Below are positions 49,601-62,299 of a stretch of DNA of 64,000 nucleotides, one piece after another. Every line of letters starts with the position of its first letter. The first letter of the stretch is position 1. The notes under the pieces were generated by a model that worked only from the letters and a program-made list of their open reading frames with translations, had not been told where the DNA came from and did no database searches. This DNA comes from Linyphia triangularis (lineage: Eukaryota; Arthropoda; Arachnida; Araneae; Linyphiidae). The stretch is from contig OZ021727.1 in assembly GCA_963978545.1 (NCBI GenBank), positions 48,025,385 to 48,089,384 of the forward strand, written 5' to 3'. The position numbers and the translations under genes were made by a program.

Positions 49601-50640
49601 TTGCCTAAAAAAAAATTCACAGGTTACGATACGAACTCTTTTTAACTCTAAGTTTTCAATGAATTAAGGTATTGAGGATAAACATAATCGTAAATTTCAT
49701 TATCTAAAAGGTATTTTCTATTTATTTTATTATAACTTAAGTATTAAGATAAAGTTACATATTTTTAGAGATTAATAATGATTCATTATTTATTTTAGTA
49801 TGGTAAATAATTAGCCTTCAAGATATCTAATTAGAAAAATAATTTTTTTGTTGATATCTTTTCTCATGTATTATTGACAGGTAAAAAAGTGTATTATACA
49901 TTAAGTAACTTATTTGTATATACAGAGTGTTCGATATAATTCCTTGTTAAATTTTTAACCTTGAATAATTAATATACAATTTTAGATAGTATTGTGTCAT
50001 TTGCCACATTGGTACTAGAAAAATAGTAAGTTTTAAAAATTATCAATTCGTTCTTATCTCAAAACAGTGTTTTGATTATTAAGTTTCGTAATGAGTTACT
50101 CTTTTATTGAACATCCTGTATATATTGATCAGAAAGTAATCAATAAATAGTGTATGTGGCATTATCAATAATTTTATGTTTACTGAAACTTAGAATAAGC
50201 ACGAGATACAGGAGACATTTGATAGTTATAGATGACTAAGTATAGCTTTATTAAATACATTTATTTTGCTTTTATCATTAAGTGTTCTAAACATCAGTCC
50301 TACTTCTTGTAAATACGAAGATATACTTTTCTCACATTTTATGGTATGAATAAATGCTACTGGCATTCACTATGAACTCATAGTTTAAAATAATTTTTAC
50401 ATTGAATATGAGGAATTTCTGGGATTACTAATTAAAAGTGTTTAATAATTTATAAAACCTTTATAACTAGTAACTTTTCTAACTTATTAAATATTTGATT
50501 GGTCCAAATTTATCTTTCATCCCATTTTCTAGAAATATACGAATTTATTATTTTCTGCAAGAGGGATATTTTTATTCTATGTAACTTTATTCTAAGTGCT
50601 CTTATGTTTAAGCATGAAATTCATTAAAAATATATTAGTA
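49601..50640. other. Intergenic, nothing recognised
   Basis: AT-rich; no motif, RNA gene or bounded element seen. Confidence 0.5.
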
Positions 50641-50675
50641 TTAATTAACTAATTTTTAATTTTCTTTTCTTGAAG

Positions 50676-50965
50676 CTTCAATTCATCGTGGCTTGTCTGA
50701 CTCTCCGTATTCACTGTTGGGCCTCTATGTTTCTTTTGCTTATCATAAGGCACGCGGTGAATGCCAAGAGATAGACTTTACAAAGCAGCACTAAATACTG
50801 GAAATGGATAACATTTACGATGGATTCGTACACATTTGGAGAACTTCTACCAGAAAAGGTGTCCATGTCCTGCAAGGGCCATCTAGTTGTCTCATAAACA
50901 GTGAGAAATCTTATTACTTCTTCTAGAAGGATGTCTTCTAATCTTCTGTAGAGTAGCAATTTTCA
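50676..50965. other. Candidate exon of uncertain strand
   Basis: A less AT-rich patch with coding-like character on both strands. Plus: acceptor-like TTTTCTTTTCTTGAAG at 50676, then SIHRGLSDSPYSLLGLYVSF ending FTKQH and a stop at about 50793. Minus: acceptor-like GCTACTCTACAG near 50948, then an open 77-codon stretch (RLEDILLEEVIRFLTVYE, later a hydrophobic FQYLVLLCKVYLLAF) to 50711. I recognise neither product. Confidence 0.25.
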
Positions 50966-52160
50966 AATAATGTTTTTTTTTTTTTTTTTTTTTTTTTTGT
51001 ATTAACAAAATTGTTATAAACAAAGTGTACCTGATCCTTTAATAATAAACATATCTGCTTGAAATTTAACCTCTGTGCTACGGAAACTAGTGGGAAATGC
51101 TTCCTAACTATTAAAAAGATAATTATAATAAAATAATTCAAATTACTAAGAACGTTGATGAAATTAGAATATGAGCGGATATTCTAATATTTAAACATTG
51201 CTTTCTTTTGTTATACATTTTTAATCGCCACCTTCCAATAAAGTCTAGAATATTATTCTTAGCTTATATAGTATTTCTGGGTATTTTTTATTTTTTTATT
51301 TTTTTTGTAGTAATTCATCTTTTCCCATTATACAAAACGATAATTTGTAAATTTTATACAAATTTCAATGGCAGGATCTTTACTTCTGTTCTGGCACACT
51401 CTGAGGAAAGGCTTATCTAAAATTGCACATTGTGTTATTTGTTTGTAAAACAATGTTTAAAAATCAGAAAGATTATTAATAATAATAATTTAATGTTCTA
51501 ATGATATATACTAGATAGGGGTACTACAGTAAAGAGAAAATATAAATTTAAGAACGTTAAGTAAACCTGAGTAGTCTTATATTTCTAAGTAAAAGAATAC
51601 ATTACCTCTGATGAATTTCTAAAGAAGTCATTCCTTTTAGTAGTCTTAAATTCACACAGGCCAACTTTTAAGTTCTTACAGCATTTCATTTTCTAACACA
51701 GCAAGCATTTCAAATGTTATTTAGAAGAGTTTTACTCTTAGTCTCAATGGTATGTCAACTAATTTTCCGATGATATGTTGATTAGAACGGAATTAAAATG
51801 GGCTACTGCATAGATACACTACCGTTACTATAGTACAGTTACAACCACCCTATAGTTTGGAAATATGTGCTAGTTGCAGAGCATTTTTATTCATAAAAAG
51901 TTCCCAGAGTAAAAGCTCTTAAACATTCTCATATTTGATACTTCAATTATGCATATACTACAATTGACGTATATGAGACTTCCACCTACGACACTTTGAT
52001 AATTACAAATGTAAATATAAAAATTTAAACTAAAGTATTATTTTTTACTCTCCAAAAAGTAGTATTTGCCATGACTAGGATACTGTCGTAGTTAGCTTAC
52101 TACATAAACTGTGACTGTTGTTCCGCAATAACTAATGTTTAAAAAAAAAACATGGTAACT
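50966..52160. other. Intergenic, nothing recognised
   Basis: AT-rich with a poly-T run of about 28 bases (50970-50998). No feature seen. Confidence 0.5.
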
Positions 52161-52161
52161 C

Positions 52162-53097
52162 TGTGATCGAAAAAGGTTCTTTAGCATTGAGTCAGGGAGA
52201 CATGGAAGAGAATCATTAACAGGTAAAAAGATAGTATTTATTTACTTCAATGACTTCAAACAATTATTCAGAAGCAAGTTAGATTTCTTTGTGCATTAAT
52301 AATTTAGAGGAAGTGCAGGGTCTTAATTAATAGGGAGAGAGGGGAGTTGAAATTACGGCCTGGAATGTGCTGGACCCAGGTTAGCATCTGTGTGGTTGGC
52401 GTTTGTGTTCTGGACTCTATCAGTCAAGGGCTCCGGGGTGGATTCTATAGTCAGGTAGACTTGAGGGATTGAGTTTGGGTTGTAGATTCTATTCTGCTGA
52501 CCTGGCTCTATCATTCGAGGGCTCCCGAGTACAGTTGATCAAGGGCTGCTGGGTTCGTTCAATCAAAGCCTGCTGGGTTCATTCGGTCCAGGGCTGCTGG
52601 GTACCGTAGGTCGAAGGCTGATGAGTGAATCATCTGGACAGATAGGCTTGGTATCGCACAGGGAATTTTCCGTATGCTTCAAGCTCCCTTCTATTCCACG
52701 TCCATCTTTCTATCAGTTCGCTCTTACAAGGTTAGCTGTAACCGTCTCGCTAATCATAGCATCCTCATGAAAATTGAAAAGTGTGTAAAAAAGTTGCTCC
52801 TGATCGCTTGCAGACCTTTTTAAGTTGAACTAGGATAATCTCTCTTCTCCCTGGCAACTAATTGGGCTAGAAGGTCCTCCCCCAAGAAATCACCTCATCT
52901 TTGCCTCTGTCCAATCCACACCAGGCTGTAAATTCACCCCTGACCTCTTGACCTGGTCCTGCCAACTCTTGGGTCAAATCGCACCAGCCAGTCTATCCCC
53001 CTCTCATAAAAATTGCCCTTACATCTAGGATGTGTCTTCTCCACCCCCACCCACCCAATACGTATAAAAATTGTGATGGTGTAGCCTCCCCATCACA
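52162..53097 (-). repeat. Possible solo LTR, GC-richer island
   Basis: 936 bp, TGTGATCG at the left and CCATCACA at the right, i.e. TG...CA ends with inverted TGTGAT. It stands out by base composition. Inside, a ~26-bp unit ending 'ctgctgggt' recurs about three times (52540-52605), and TGTGATGG-ccCCATCACA near the right end forms a hairpin. No target duplication is visible, so the assignment is tentative; a promoter or other repeat is possible. Confidence 0.35.
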
Positions 53098-53600
53098 GCA
53101 TTTTTATAAAAAAAAAATTCATTAGATATCGCCATAGTAATTTTGTTTCATAGTAAAAACTTCCACAATTCATTCTATACAACTTCTACTTTTTTACTTT
53201 AAAAGATGTATAGTATTACCTCTTAAACACAGATTACGGATAAATCTCTTTACCTTATATAACTACTAAAAAATGGTTATCTAGATATTTTTATATAAGA
53301 ATTTTTACATTGATATTGCTATTCCAAAGTATAATGATCATAATTTAAGTAAGCCTTTTTCTTATTAGAAATTGAATTTTTAACAGGTTTTAGTAAAAAT
53401 CTTACCGGTTCTTTCATTCACAGGTTATACCCAAACATAGACAAATAAGAAAATATTTTTAAAAAATAAATTATATTACAAATATTAAAATTTAATAATT
53501 TGCTGTGATTTGTCTTCCGTTATATTTTACAGCAAATAATAGCTACTTATGAGAAGTCATTTGAATATGGCTTGTTAAAGTTTTTATCAACAAAACATTT
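53098..53600. other. Intergenic, nothing recognised
   Basis: Plain AT-rich sequence. Confidence 0.5.
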
Positions 53601-53617
53601 AACTAAATGTCGGTAAA

Positions 53618-53869
53618 TACTTGCCTCCTCCTTTCACTTTGATGTCGATACATATAGGTGTGTTTTAAATCTGGTAAGTAAAGAATTTTTAAGAGTTTAC
53701 AAGAAAAATATTGTGGTAATCTTAAATGGATACGATCTAAAAAAAATAACCCATCTCTCTCATGAACAAATGGGCTTTTTTCTAATGTTTCTAAACTGAA
53801 ATCGAAACGGTGTGCTTGAATATCCCACTTCATCCGTTTCATGCTGTAAATACCATGTTCACGCATTTC
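53618..53869 (-). other. Candidate exon, unrecognised product
   Basis: On the minus strand, acceptor CTTTTATTGACAG is followed by GAA ATG and an open frame: MREHGIYSMKRMKWDIQAHR, then HERDGLFFLDRIHLRLPQYF, then SCKLLKILYLPDL and an Arg-rich end before a stop. A weak donor (GGCAA|GTATTT) occurs about 25 bases before the stop. The mixed composition differs from the AT-driven frames around it. I do not recognise the family and see no neighbouring exon, so this may be an exon, a relic or chance. Confidence 0.3.
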
Positions 53870-54289
53870 CTGTCAATAAAAGTTTTCTCCCATTCTAGAC
53901 GCAAGTGCAGGACAATTTCCTCTTAAAAGACCTCGCGGATTTCATTCGAACTTTAAATTTCAAATCATGGTGTAACTATGTTTGGGCGCAGTGTAGATAT
54001 CTAGTAGATTTTGTATCAGAAAATATCAAATACAATCACCAACACCATCCTCCTAATCTAACAATGACGTGCAGAAAACTTTAAGATTGAGTGCTCACGT
54101 GCCCATCTTTTGCGTACGGAACACTTTGTCTGCGAGTATTTGAACTCGATCGGTTATTTTTCAATGAATTTTTCTTATAGTATCTACTTTTTAATTTTAA
54201 ATTAAATATATTTAAGTGGCGTTAATATAAATGAATAATTAAATGGAATTTAAAATAAATATTTGCATTGGCGTAGTTAGAATATGAAG
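53870..54289. other. Intergenic, nothing recognised
   Basis: AT-rich to mixed sequence without a recognised feature. Confidence 0.5.
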
Positions 54290-54492
54290 ACTGTGCAAGT
54301 AACCATTTTGGTTAGTCGATTTGTGCACTTAGCGACCTATACTTGTGCCCAATAACGGTTAACTATGCGGAGATTTACAATTAAACGAGTGTTTTGAGCC
54401 CCAATGAGCATCCTTGCTTAATCCGGAATTCGAACACAGCACCTTTGGTATGCAAAGACAGAGCGCCAACCACACAGCCATCAGGTGGGGAG
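54290..54492 (-). repeat. tRNA-derived SINE (second family)
   Basis: On the minus strand: box A-like TGGCTGTGTGGTTGGCGC, box B GTTCGAATTCC about 45 bases on, then an unrelated tail ending near 54290. The body differs from the SINE at 32427 and 63110. No clear target duplication. Confidence 0.5.
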
Positions 54493-57252
54493 AAATACAT
54501 TTTTAATAATTTAGATAGATGTTTAACAATTTCTTGGTTATTTAAACAAATGTACGTTTTTAGAACTTGTTAAAATATTATAAAGTACTTATTAAGAGAA
54601 AATAGATTTACATTAGAAATTCTCCTCTACTTATGAGTTAAATCACATTAATCTAAAAGCTCATTAATGTAAGATAAATAATTTTTAATTTATTTTAGCA
54701 ACCTAAAAACTTTAATCTAATTAATAAATAAAGTGATGTATGTAATAAATCACTCAAACCTTTAAGAAATTATTTTAACATAAAATAAGAAATCAAGCTA
54801 GACAATTGAGGTAAAAATGCCCATTTTCTTTTCTCTAATTTATTATAGATTTATTTGTTCATACTATATTATGGTTAAACTTATTTTAAGATCAATATTG
54901 CTAAAATATTTATTAATGATACATTTTAAGAAACTTAAAATACATATGTGTAGTTATGCCTATAATATCCGTCTCAAAAAGATTATAACTGGTTAATTTC
55001 TTAAGCTGTTACTAATTATGAAAAATTGTATATTCAAACAATGATCAAATTAAAGTAAGGACTTATACACATACAGTATGTTTATTGCAAAATTTACAGA
55101 ATTTAATTTCTTATACATCCCTTTTAGAGAAGCAAAATGAATTAAAAATTTTCTTTTAAGTCAATTAACATTAAGGAAAAAAAAAAAATTGCCCGTAACC
55201 TTAAACTTGACCACAAGACGATGCATCCGAAAAAGTGACTTCTACCATTTTAGAAGATTAATGAATAACGTGATAAGGTAAATTTAAAAAAAAAAAAAAT
55301 AGCCTAATTGATTATTTTATATTGAAAATTTCAAGGGGAGTTTAAATGTTATGAATTTTTCACTGAACGAAATTGTGAATTTATCTAACTATAGGAACCC
55401 TGAAAGCATGTGTGGACGAAAAATATTTTAATCAACATCAAGTTTCAATTACTTGTTTAAAACATATTTAATTAAAACTAATTTAAGTAATATTTCTATA
55501 AGCTTCATGTGAATATATTTTTCTAAGTAAATATAAAAACCACTCAACTTTAATATCGTGCTAACTATGCCAGTTTTAGAGGGTTATTCCTTTTCTTTTT
55601 TTCATTAATGTAATTTATCTCAGAAGTCAAGAAAAATGTTTTAATTAGCTTTTTCCTTTTATAGACTTAGTATGAAAATTTTCATTCTGGAACTTTTAAA
55701 ACGAATTACTCATAAAAATATACTACCATTTTAAGATACTTTACTATATTTTTTATATTTATTAAATTTTAACCCTAACTCCCATCTTTAAATCCTTAAA
55801 TAAATTTGAAAATACGTAACTTTCTGTTTTAAACATTTTTTATGGTAAATAATTAAATTTATAACCTATCGAAACATATTTTTAAACTGTTTCTTAATTG
55901 CTTTCAATAATTAAAATTCCAATACCTTGCTAGGTGTAAAAGTACTACAATGCGGTGACTTTTTAAACTATAAGTAGATGAAAATCTTTTAGTTTAAACT
56001 AGGAAAAATTAATCATACTAATTATTTTCTCTATAATTACCAACCAGTTTTTCACAATAGCTGTATATGTCAGAAGATACCCTTTTTCTAAGAATTAGGG
56101 TTTTAAATACAGTCAGTGACTGTTAAATATATTTAACAATGTTTAAATAAATAATTATATTTGTGTATATATTTAAAAATGTTTGATTGAAAAGAAATTG
56201 GAGGACATATTTCTGTTGATTATGCATAGCTAAGCTTCAGCAAGCGGAAGTAAACTCAGCACGACATCATACTTTTTCTATGAATTACTAAAAATTTCAC
56301 AATAATCTAGTTAATTCTTTAATTAAGTTAGAAGTGCATTTGGTAAAACATATTTGGTGAAATTTTACAAAAAAGGATTTGTTTGCCTAAAGAAAGGTTT
56401 AGGAAAAATTTGAGCTAGCATGGCTTGAACCCATCAATTTTTAATTTGGAATATAATTTCTTACTTTAATACAAGCTTTGAATCTACTTCAATCTAAGAA
56501 GATTGGATGATAAACTCATATTTTTGGTAATCCCATTTTTATTTTAAAGAGTATTTGTATAGATAGAGTGCTCTTGTCTATCCTAAGAATTATTATGAAA
56601 TTACCAAGATATTAGGTTAGCTGAATAATACCTTAGTCCATACGTAATTCATCCAACATTACTTCTCGCTTTAAACAAGTGTTCCTATGTGACAAAAATA
56701 AACTGCTATTGCAGCATGTTATCCTAAGGTTCAAAATCCCCCCCCCCCGCCTCTCCCTCTTACAAACTCCATTACAGCCGATCACTACACCCCATGTTCA
56801 CATTCATACAGGTTAGAGTTGTATCGTCAGAATACGATTTGCAAAATTCAATACGATCTACACAAATTCATTGCAATTTAAACTAAATTAACACTTTTTT
56901 GTAATTCATGCAAGAGATGCACTTTTGTATTTGCAAAAAAAAATTAAAAAAATAGGAGTTTGTATAGAACACCCAACCGAACACGAGGATTATAAGAAGC
57001 GGAAAGCACATTGATGGGAAGTAATGAAATCTTGCTGTATAAGATGTATGATAATGATCACTAACTCTCGCAAAACGAGAGAGCCAACAGTGGATAAGTA
57101 CCTAGTAATTAAGCTCTTGGAGCTAATACACAGAGCTTATCATATTCCTCTGCCCTTAGTCTCTATAAGAATCGAACACCTTGAATTGATTATCTTTTTT
57201 TAATTATTATCTCTAAATAATATCTACGGGTAACTTGTTTTAGAAAAACAAA

Positions 57253-57285
<33 letters not shown>

Positions 57286-57510
57286 GAGCTTGTTCTATTA
57301 ATTTGTAAAGCATGCATGACTTTTTTTTTTATTAAAAGTTAAATGTAGAGTCTTAAATTGAATTAAATAAAAGTAAAACTCTTCGAATTCTATCAGATAA
57401 ACAGCCTCAGGCTTAACTTTTGGAGGACAGGGCAGTAAGCAATACATTAAATATTGTTAGATATCCATCAATTTGAAAAACTAGAAGTTAGGTGACATCA
57501 ATGACTAAAC
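54493..57510. other. Intergenic, nothing recognised
   Basis: 3 kb of AT-rich sequence. Notes: an isolated box-B-like GGGTTCAAGCC on the minus strand near 56420, a C run near 56740, and a 37-base T run near 57247-57283. No gene or bounded element. Confidence 0.5.
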
Positions 57511-57695
57511 TAGGGGTGAGAAATATTGCACAACTTTCAATTACACTATAATAAACTACATTTAAATTTGTCACTACATTTAAACACTACATTTAAATTT
57601 GACATGAAATAGTGTTATTACCTTTTTCATATTTACATTCATTTAAAAAAAAGTAGCTAGTTTGGTGATATTTTTAGCGGTAGTTCTTATATAAC

Positions 57696-57727
<32 letters not shown>

Positions 57728-58213
57728 AAATGGTGAATTTAGTGAAATTTTTTTCGATAATTCTTACATTATCCTTTCTTGTGAGTGAAACAGAGAAGAA
57801 GAGAAAAACTATTGCTGATGAGTGATTCTCAAGGGAAGAGAACTCTACTGTGTTAAAGACAATCGTTTTTCAACTTTTTACACCTTTATAGCATTTTCAC
57901 GAGAATTTCGGAGACAAGGATGTTTGATGAAAATCGTTAAAGCCCTTTTTTTTTTCAATTGCTGAATTCATGTTTTAATATTTTTCGCATGCGCAATATT
58001 GACGAAAGCCTTAATGACATGTCCCATGGCCACCACATTTGAACGTCGTAGGTCAATTCGTTCGGAAGTTATGCTAACCACGTACATACAGACATACATT
58101 TTTTTTCTTCTATATCACTTTTTTGAAGTCAGAATGTTTCAAAACGAGGAGAAATAAAAAAATAAAAAAAATCGACTGAAAACAATGCTTTCATTACTCT
58201 AAGTTAACACATG
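57511..58213 (+). repeat. Dispersed ~0.7-kb repeat, copy A
   Basis: Starts TAGGGGTGAGAAATATTGC and ends near CTTTCATTACTCTAAG. It matches 60580-61255 throughout: cacaactttcaattacac, gatatttttagcg, attatcctttcttgt, gtgttaaagaca, aaccacgtac and atgtttcaaaacg. It carries a poly-A run (57698-57723) and a small internal duplication (cactacatttaaa). No ORF. Confidence 0.8.
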
Positions 58214-58239
58214 GATCATTAAAATTGAAAAAAATCAGC

Positions 58240-58272
<33 letters not shown>

Positions 58273-58593
58273 CCTTAGTATTGAATAAAACTAACGGAGG
58301 CAATTATAGAAAGAGTGAATTATCAAAAAGTATATTTTTTTAACAAAAATTAGATTTTCGGAGATTTAAATTTTCAAAATATTTTATTGATACTAAAAAA
58401 AAAGAACTGGAAAAGGAACACAGAAAAGGAGTAAATTTCATATTAGTACTCAATTTCATTTTTATTTTCAAATTCTTTTATGTGCTTCCAATTTCTTTGT
58501 TCCATCTTGACTATACTCGAAATTGACACATATCGTGCAATAATATCCACCAAAACCACAAAATAAGGGAAGTAAATCATTGTACACTATTAC

Positions 58594-58630
<37 letters not shown>

Positions 58631-59360
58631 CTTGATTGAAAAGTTTAAGTTTTCTATATTTTCCAAACTTTTTTGTCATACACGTTGCGTGCTAAAACAT
58701 GCCTACTATCATAATGAGTTTTTCCTTCAACAATTTTCAAAATCCAAAACAGTGTTCTTCAATGCCATTGAAGTGTTGTATAAATATAACTTTAAACCCA
58801 CACAGTATTGCTTATGTTACTTGTTATTAATAATATGTAATAGCGAATATTTTGCAAAATCTATCAGCTCAAAAACGCATAATAATGTTTTTGAAAAATA
58901 TTAAATGTCCGAAAATTTGGTTTCTCTTCATTTGTAAACACAACAGTTAATCATCAGTAGATACATCAGTTTAAATTTAAGATTTCTTACAAAGTTTAGT
59001 TAAATATTACTTCCCAGTAGTTTATGAATATTTCTACAGTTAAAAAAAAATTCCTTACTAATTCTAACTTTATAGTACCACAAAGAAACGTATATTAAAG
59101 GAAGAATTGTATAAAATCCTACTAAAGTTATATTATTTGGAATTGGTTCATTCTTGAAACTTTAATGTAAAATATATGGGTGTGATACATAATATTAACC
59201 TCACATTTATGTTACGATTCGCTTAATTCAAATATATTCAGTATGATCAGAAAAATTTTGTATTTGAAACAGAATCCGAAATTCTTTTTACAGTATGATT
59301 TCGTTGCATTTTATTACCGACGTTATCCTTACCTGGTGTGTTTGAATTTGATTTGTTTCT
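58214..59360. other. Intergenic, nothing recognised
   Basis: AT-rich, with an (AT)n tract of about 25 bases (58241-58265) and a T run of about 34 bases (58595-58628). Confidence 0.5.
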
Positions 59361-59686
59361 AATTTTGTGGTTCAAAATTGTGTCAAAACTTTTCGAATAA
59401 TGAACGAGACCAACGTATTGAATCGTTTATTTGTAAAAAACAGTTCTAAGAGGTTTTTAACCTTTCATTATGACATTGAAAGTTGTAAGTGGCAATCTTT
59501 TTCAACAGCGCTGATAAATATCTGGGATTTCCATTACAGAACAAGCGAAAACTAAAAGAGCAATATCCTTTTACACCACAAAACACACGATGGCCATAAA
59601 ATACATCTGGCCAAAACTTAGATGCAGAACACAACAACTTATTTCCCGAAGATCTTCTTTCGAAAAAAGCAATTTACCTCGTAAAA

Positions 59687-59995
59687 ATGTTCCAAACTAA
59701 TCAATTACTTACGTCATTAACTCCGTCCATTATCGTTCGGAAAACTCATTCAAAAAGTTTCTGGTATAAATTCGAAAGGAGCTCGACCTCAGCTGGAAGC
59801 TATGTTTCATTGAAGCAACGTCCTCAATTAGAAATCGCTGGGGACATTTTGTTATTCACCCGAAGTTTCGGTCATGTTGGACCTCTGCCAGTGGACTTTG
59901 TTGCTGCTAATAATAATAGAATGAAAATAGAAGACGAAGCAGACAGCGCGTCTTTTGAGAGAAAAAGTGAATTGCTGTCGGTTGTTTTTGCGTAG
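59687..59995 (+). CDS. Hypothetical ORF, 102 codons, unsupported
   Basis: ATG to TAG, with mixed composition unlike the flanks (VRKTHSKSFWYKFERSSTSA, later FGHVGPLPVDFVAANNNRM and an acidic end). A CRE-like TTACGTCA lies at about 59710 inside it. No signal peptide, domain or splice context that I can identify. It may be a real short gene, a repeat-derived frame or chance. Confidence 0.2.
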   Translation: MFQTNQLLTSLTPSIIVRKTHSKSFWYKFERSSTSAGSYVSLKQRPQLEIAGDILLFTRSFGHVGPLPVDFVAANNNRMKIEDEADSASFERKSELLSVVFA

Positions 59996-60579
59996 TTTTC
60001 CCCCGTGACAAATTGTGAACAGATTGCAATTGTAAATAATTCAGAAAACGTCTTGCTTTTATTTCTTCTTTTTCTTTATTCTAATGCAAGAGGAAAAATA
60101 TAAAATTTAGTTGAACTCGTATGTATAATCCGCTTGAGAAATTTCAAATTAAATGTAAGCGAGTTGTAAGATAAAATTCTTTTTATTCTTTCGTTGATTG
60201 GTTGCATAAGAGGTTTTCTGGCCCAAGAGCTTCACGAGGTTTATTCAGGTCCATAACATAGTTAGTTAGAGCAGGAACTGGACTACTAAGAATATTTTGC
60301 GTGTGGGGAAGGAAATGCCTTTCTTGAGGTCTTTCAGAGCCCTCACGTGAGGAAATGACTTAAGTGAGAAAAACACCCTCACATTTGTATCTCGAAAAGG
60401 AGAGACCGTAAAAGCCCAAAAACTGATTTTGATTGTATAAGTTACTAAAACTAACTTATGTTAAACTAACACAAATATTAAACACATACAAAACATAAAA
60501 AGTCATTTAATGCAATAATACATCAAGGTCTGGTATATCCACTTTAGTAAAGAAAATGAACCAACATATCTATTAAAAC

Positions 60580-61255
60580 TACGGGTGTGGAACATCGCAC
60601 AACTTTCAATTACACTATAATACTGAGGTGTATTTGTGACATTTACAATTTTTATATTTTTATCATTCATTTAACAAAAATTGCCAGTTTGGCGATATTT
60701 TTTGCGATAATTCTTGTATGGGGTATTTAAAAAAAAAAAGCCAAAATGATGAATTTGGTGACATACTATTCGATAATTCTTTTATTATCCTTTCTTGTAA
60801 TTGAAACTGAGGAGAGACAAAAAAACTATCGTTGATGAGGTATGCTCAAGGAAAGATAACTCTGTGTTAAAGACATTCGTTTTTCATTCTTATGGGAATT
60901 TCGGAGGTGGGGATGTTTAGAACACCTTTGCTTTTCCACAGTGATTTTGAATGAAATCGTTCTAGCCGTTTTTTAGCAATTACTGAAAAACATAATTTTT
61001 TCAATGGCAGCTACCTTATGCGCATGTGTAATTTTGACGAAAACCTTAATGGTAGATCACTGTGCCACGCACACCAAATTTGAACATCATAGGTCAATTT
61101 GTTCGGAAGTTATGTTGACCACGTACACACACACAGACATTTTTCTAGATCACTTTATTGAAATCAGGATGTTTCAAAACGTGGAGAAATGCAAAAAATC
61201 GGAAATTGTCTTTTGACCGAATGCTATACTTTCATTACTCTATGTATACATATGG
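60580..61255 (+). repeat. Dispersed ~0.7-kb repeat, copy B
   Basis: Same family and orientation as 57511-58213 (see shared words there), starting TACGGGTGTGGAACATCGC and ending near CTTTCATTACTCTATG. It abuts the left inverted repeat of the next element by some 15 bp. Confidence 0.8.
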
Positions 61256-62299
61256 GTAATTGAAAGTAATAGGATCATTCCATGTCAAATCAACACGGCT
61301 CCCAACCCGACTCCCTTTAGAATTTCATAAAATTTGGTTCACTTATTAGATTCAAAGAGAAAAGAAAAAATGCCAAATATTAGGTTTGAATCTCGTTTGG
61401 TTTCCAAAATATAGAGTTTTAAAAATGGACCAAAAGTGCAAAATTTCGTATTTCTTGCTTTACATATTTGGGTATAATTTTTTCCCTAATTATCATAAAA
61501 TATTGATTTTGATGTCAAAAGAAAGAAAAAGATTTGATCTTTCTAATGATGTATTATTTAAGTGTATTTTTTTAAATTTTCATTTTAAGGTCACACAATT
61601 TGACCTTTGACCTTGAATATCTCAAAAAACGGTATTTTATTTTTTTCAAAAAAATATATATTATTCTTACATCAATTCTCTACACAAATATATTAGTCCC
61701 ATTTTGGGACCGCAATGGGATGCCAAGTTATAAATTTCAATCGTAACTGTTGTCCCACTCTTATCCTACAAAAACTGTTTATATGTAAATACCTTTTCCT
61801 TTTAAAATCTTTTTATATACATGTAATGCAAATAAAACTTCAGCCTTAATTATTAGCTAAAAATAATAATTATTTATCTTTGATTTATTATAACTTTTTA
61901 ACTTTAAGAGCAAAAACTAATTGTTTACTTATACATTGAAAAAATTACATTTTCATCATTGCATTAAGTATGCAAACATCGTTTGCTGTAAAATTAAAAA
62001 ACATGACATAGATAATTGGTAATAATAAGCTTTTTAGATAATTATTTAAAAGGAATGTTGCATGCAATCAGAAACATTTGTTCATACAAATTATTTGGAA
62101 AAAATCATATTTCGAAATTAGAAAATAGAAATACTTACAGTTTTTTTATTGATACGTTATCTTTAAACTATTGTTGAAACTAATTTATCAGATACATAAT
62201 TAACTTCCTTACATATGTAACTTCTATTAATTATTGTGACTCTTTTTCACTTGATTCATTGCATATATAACTATTGATTTTATAATTTCTTTTTTTATT

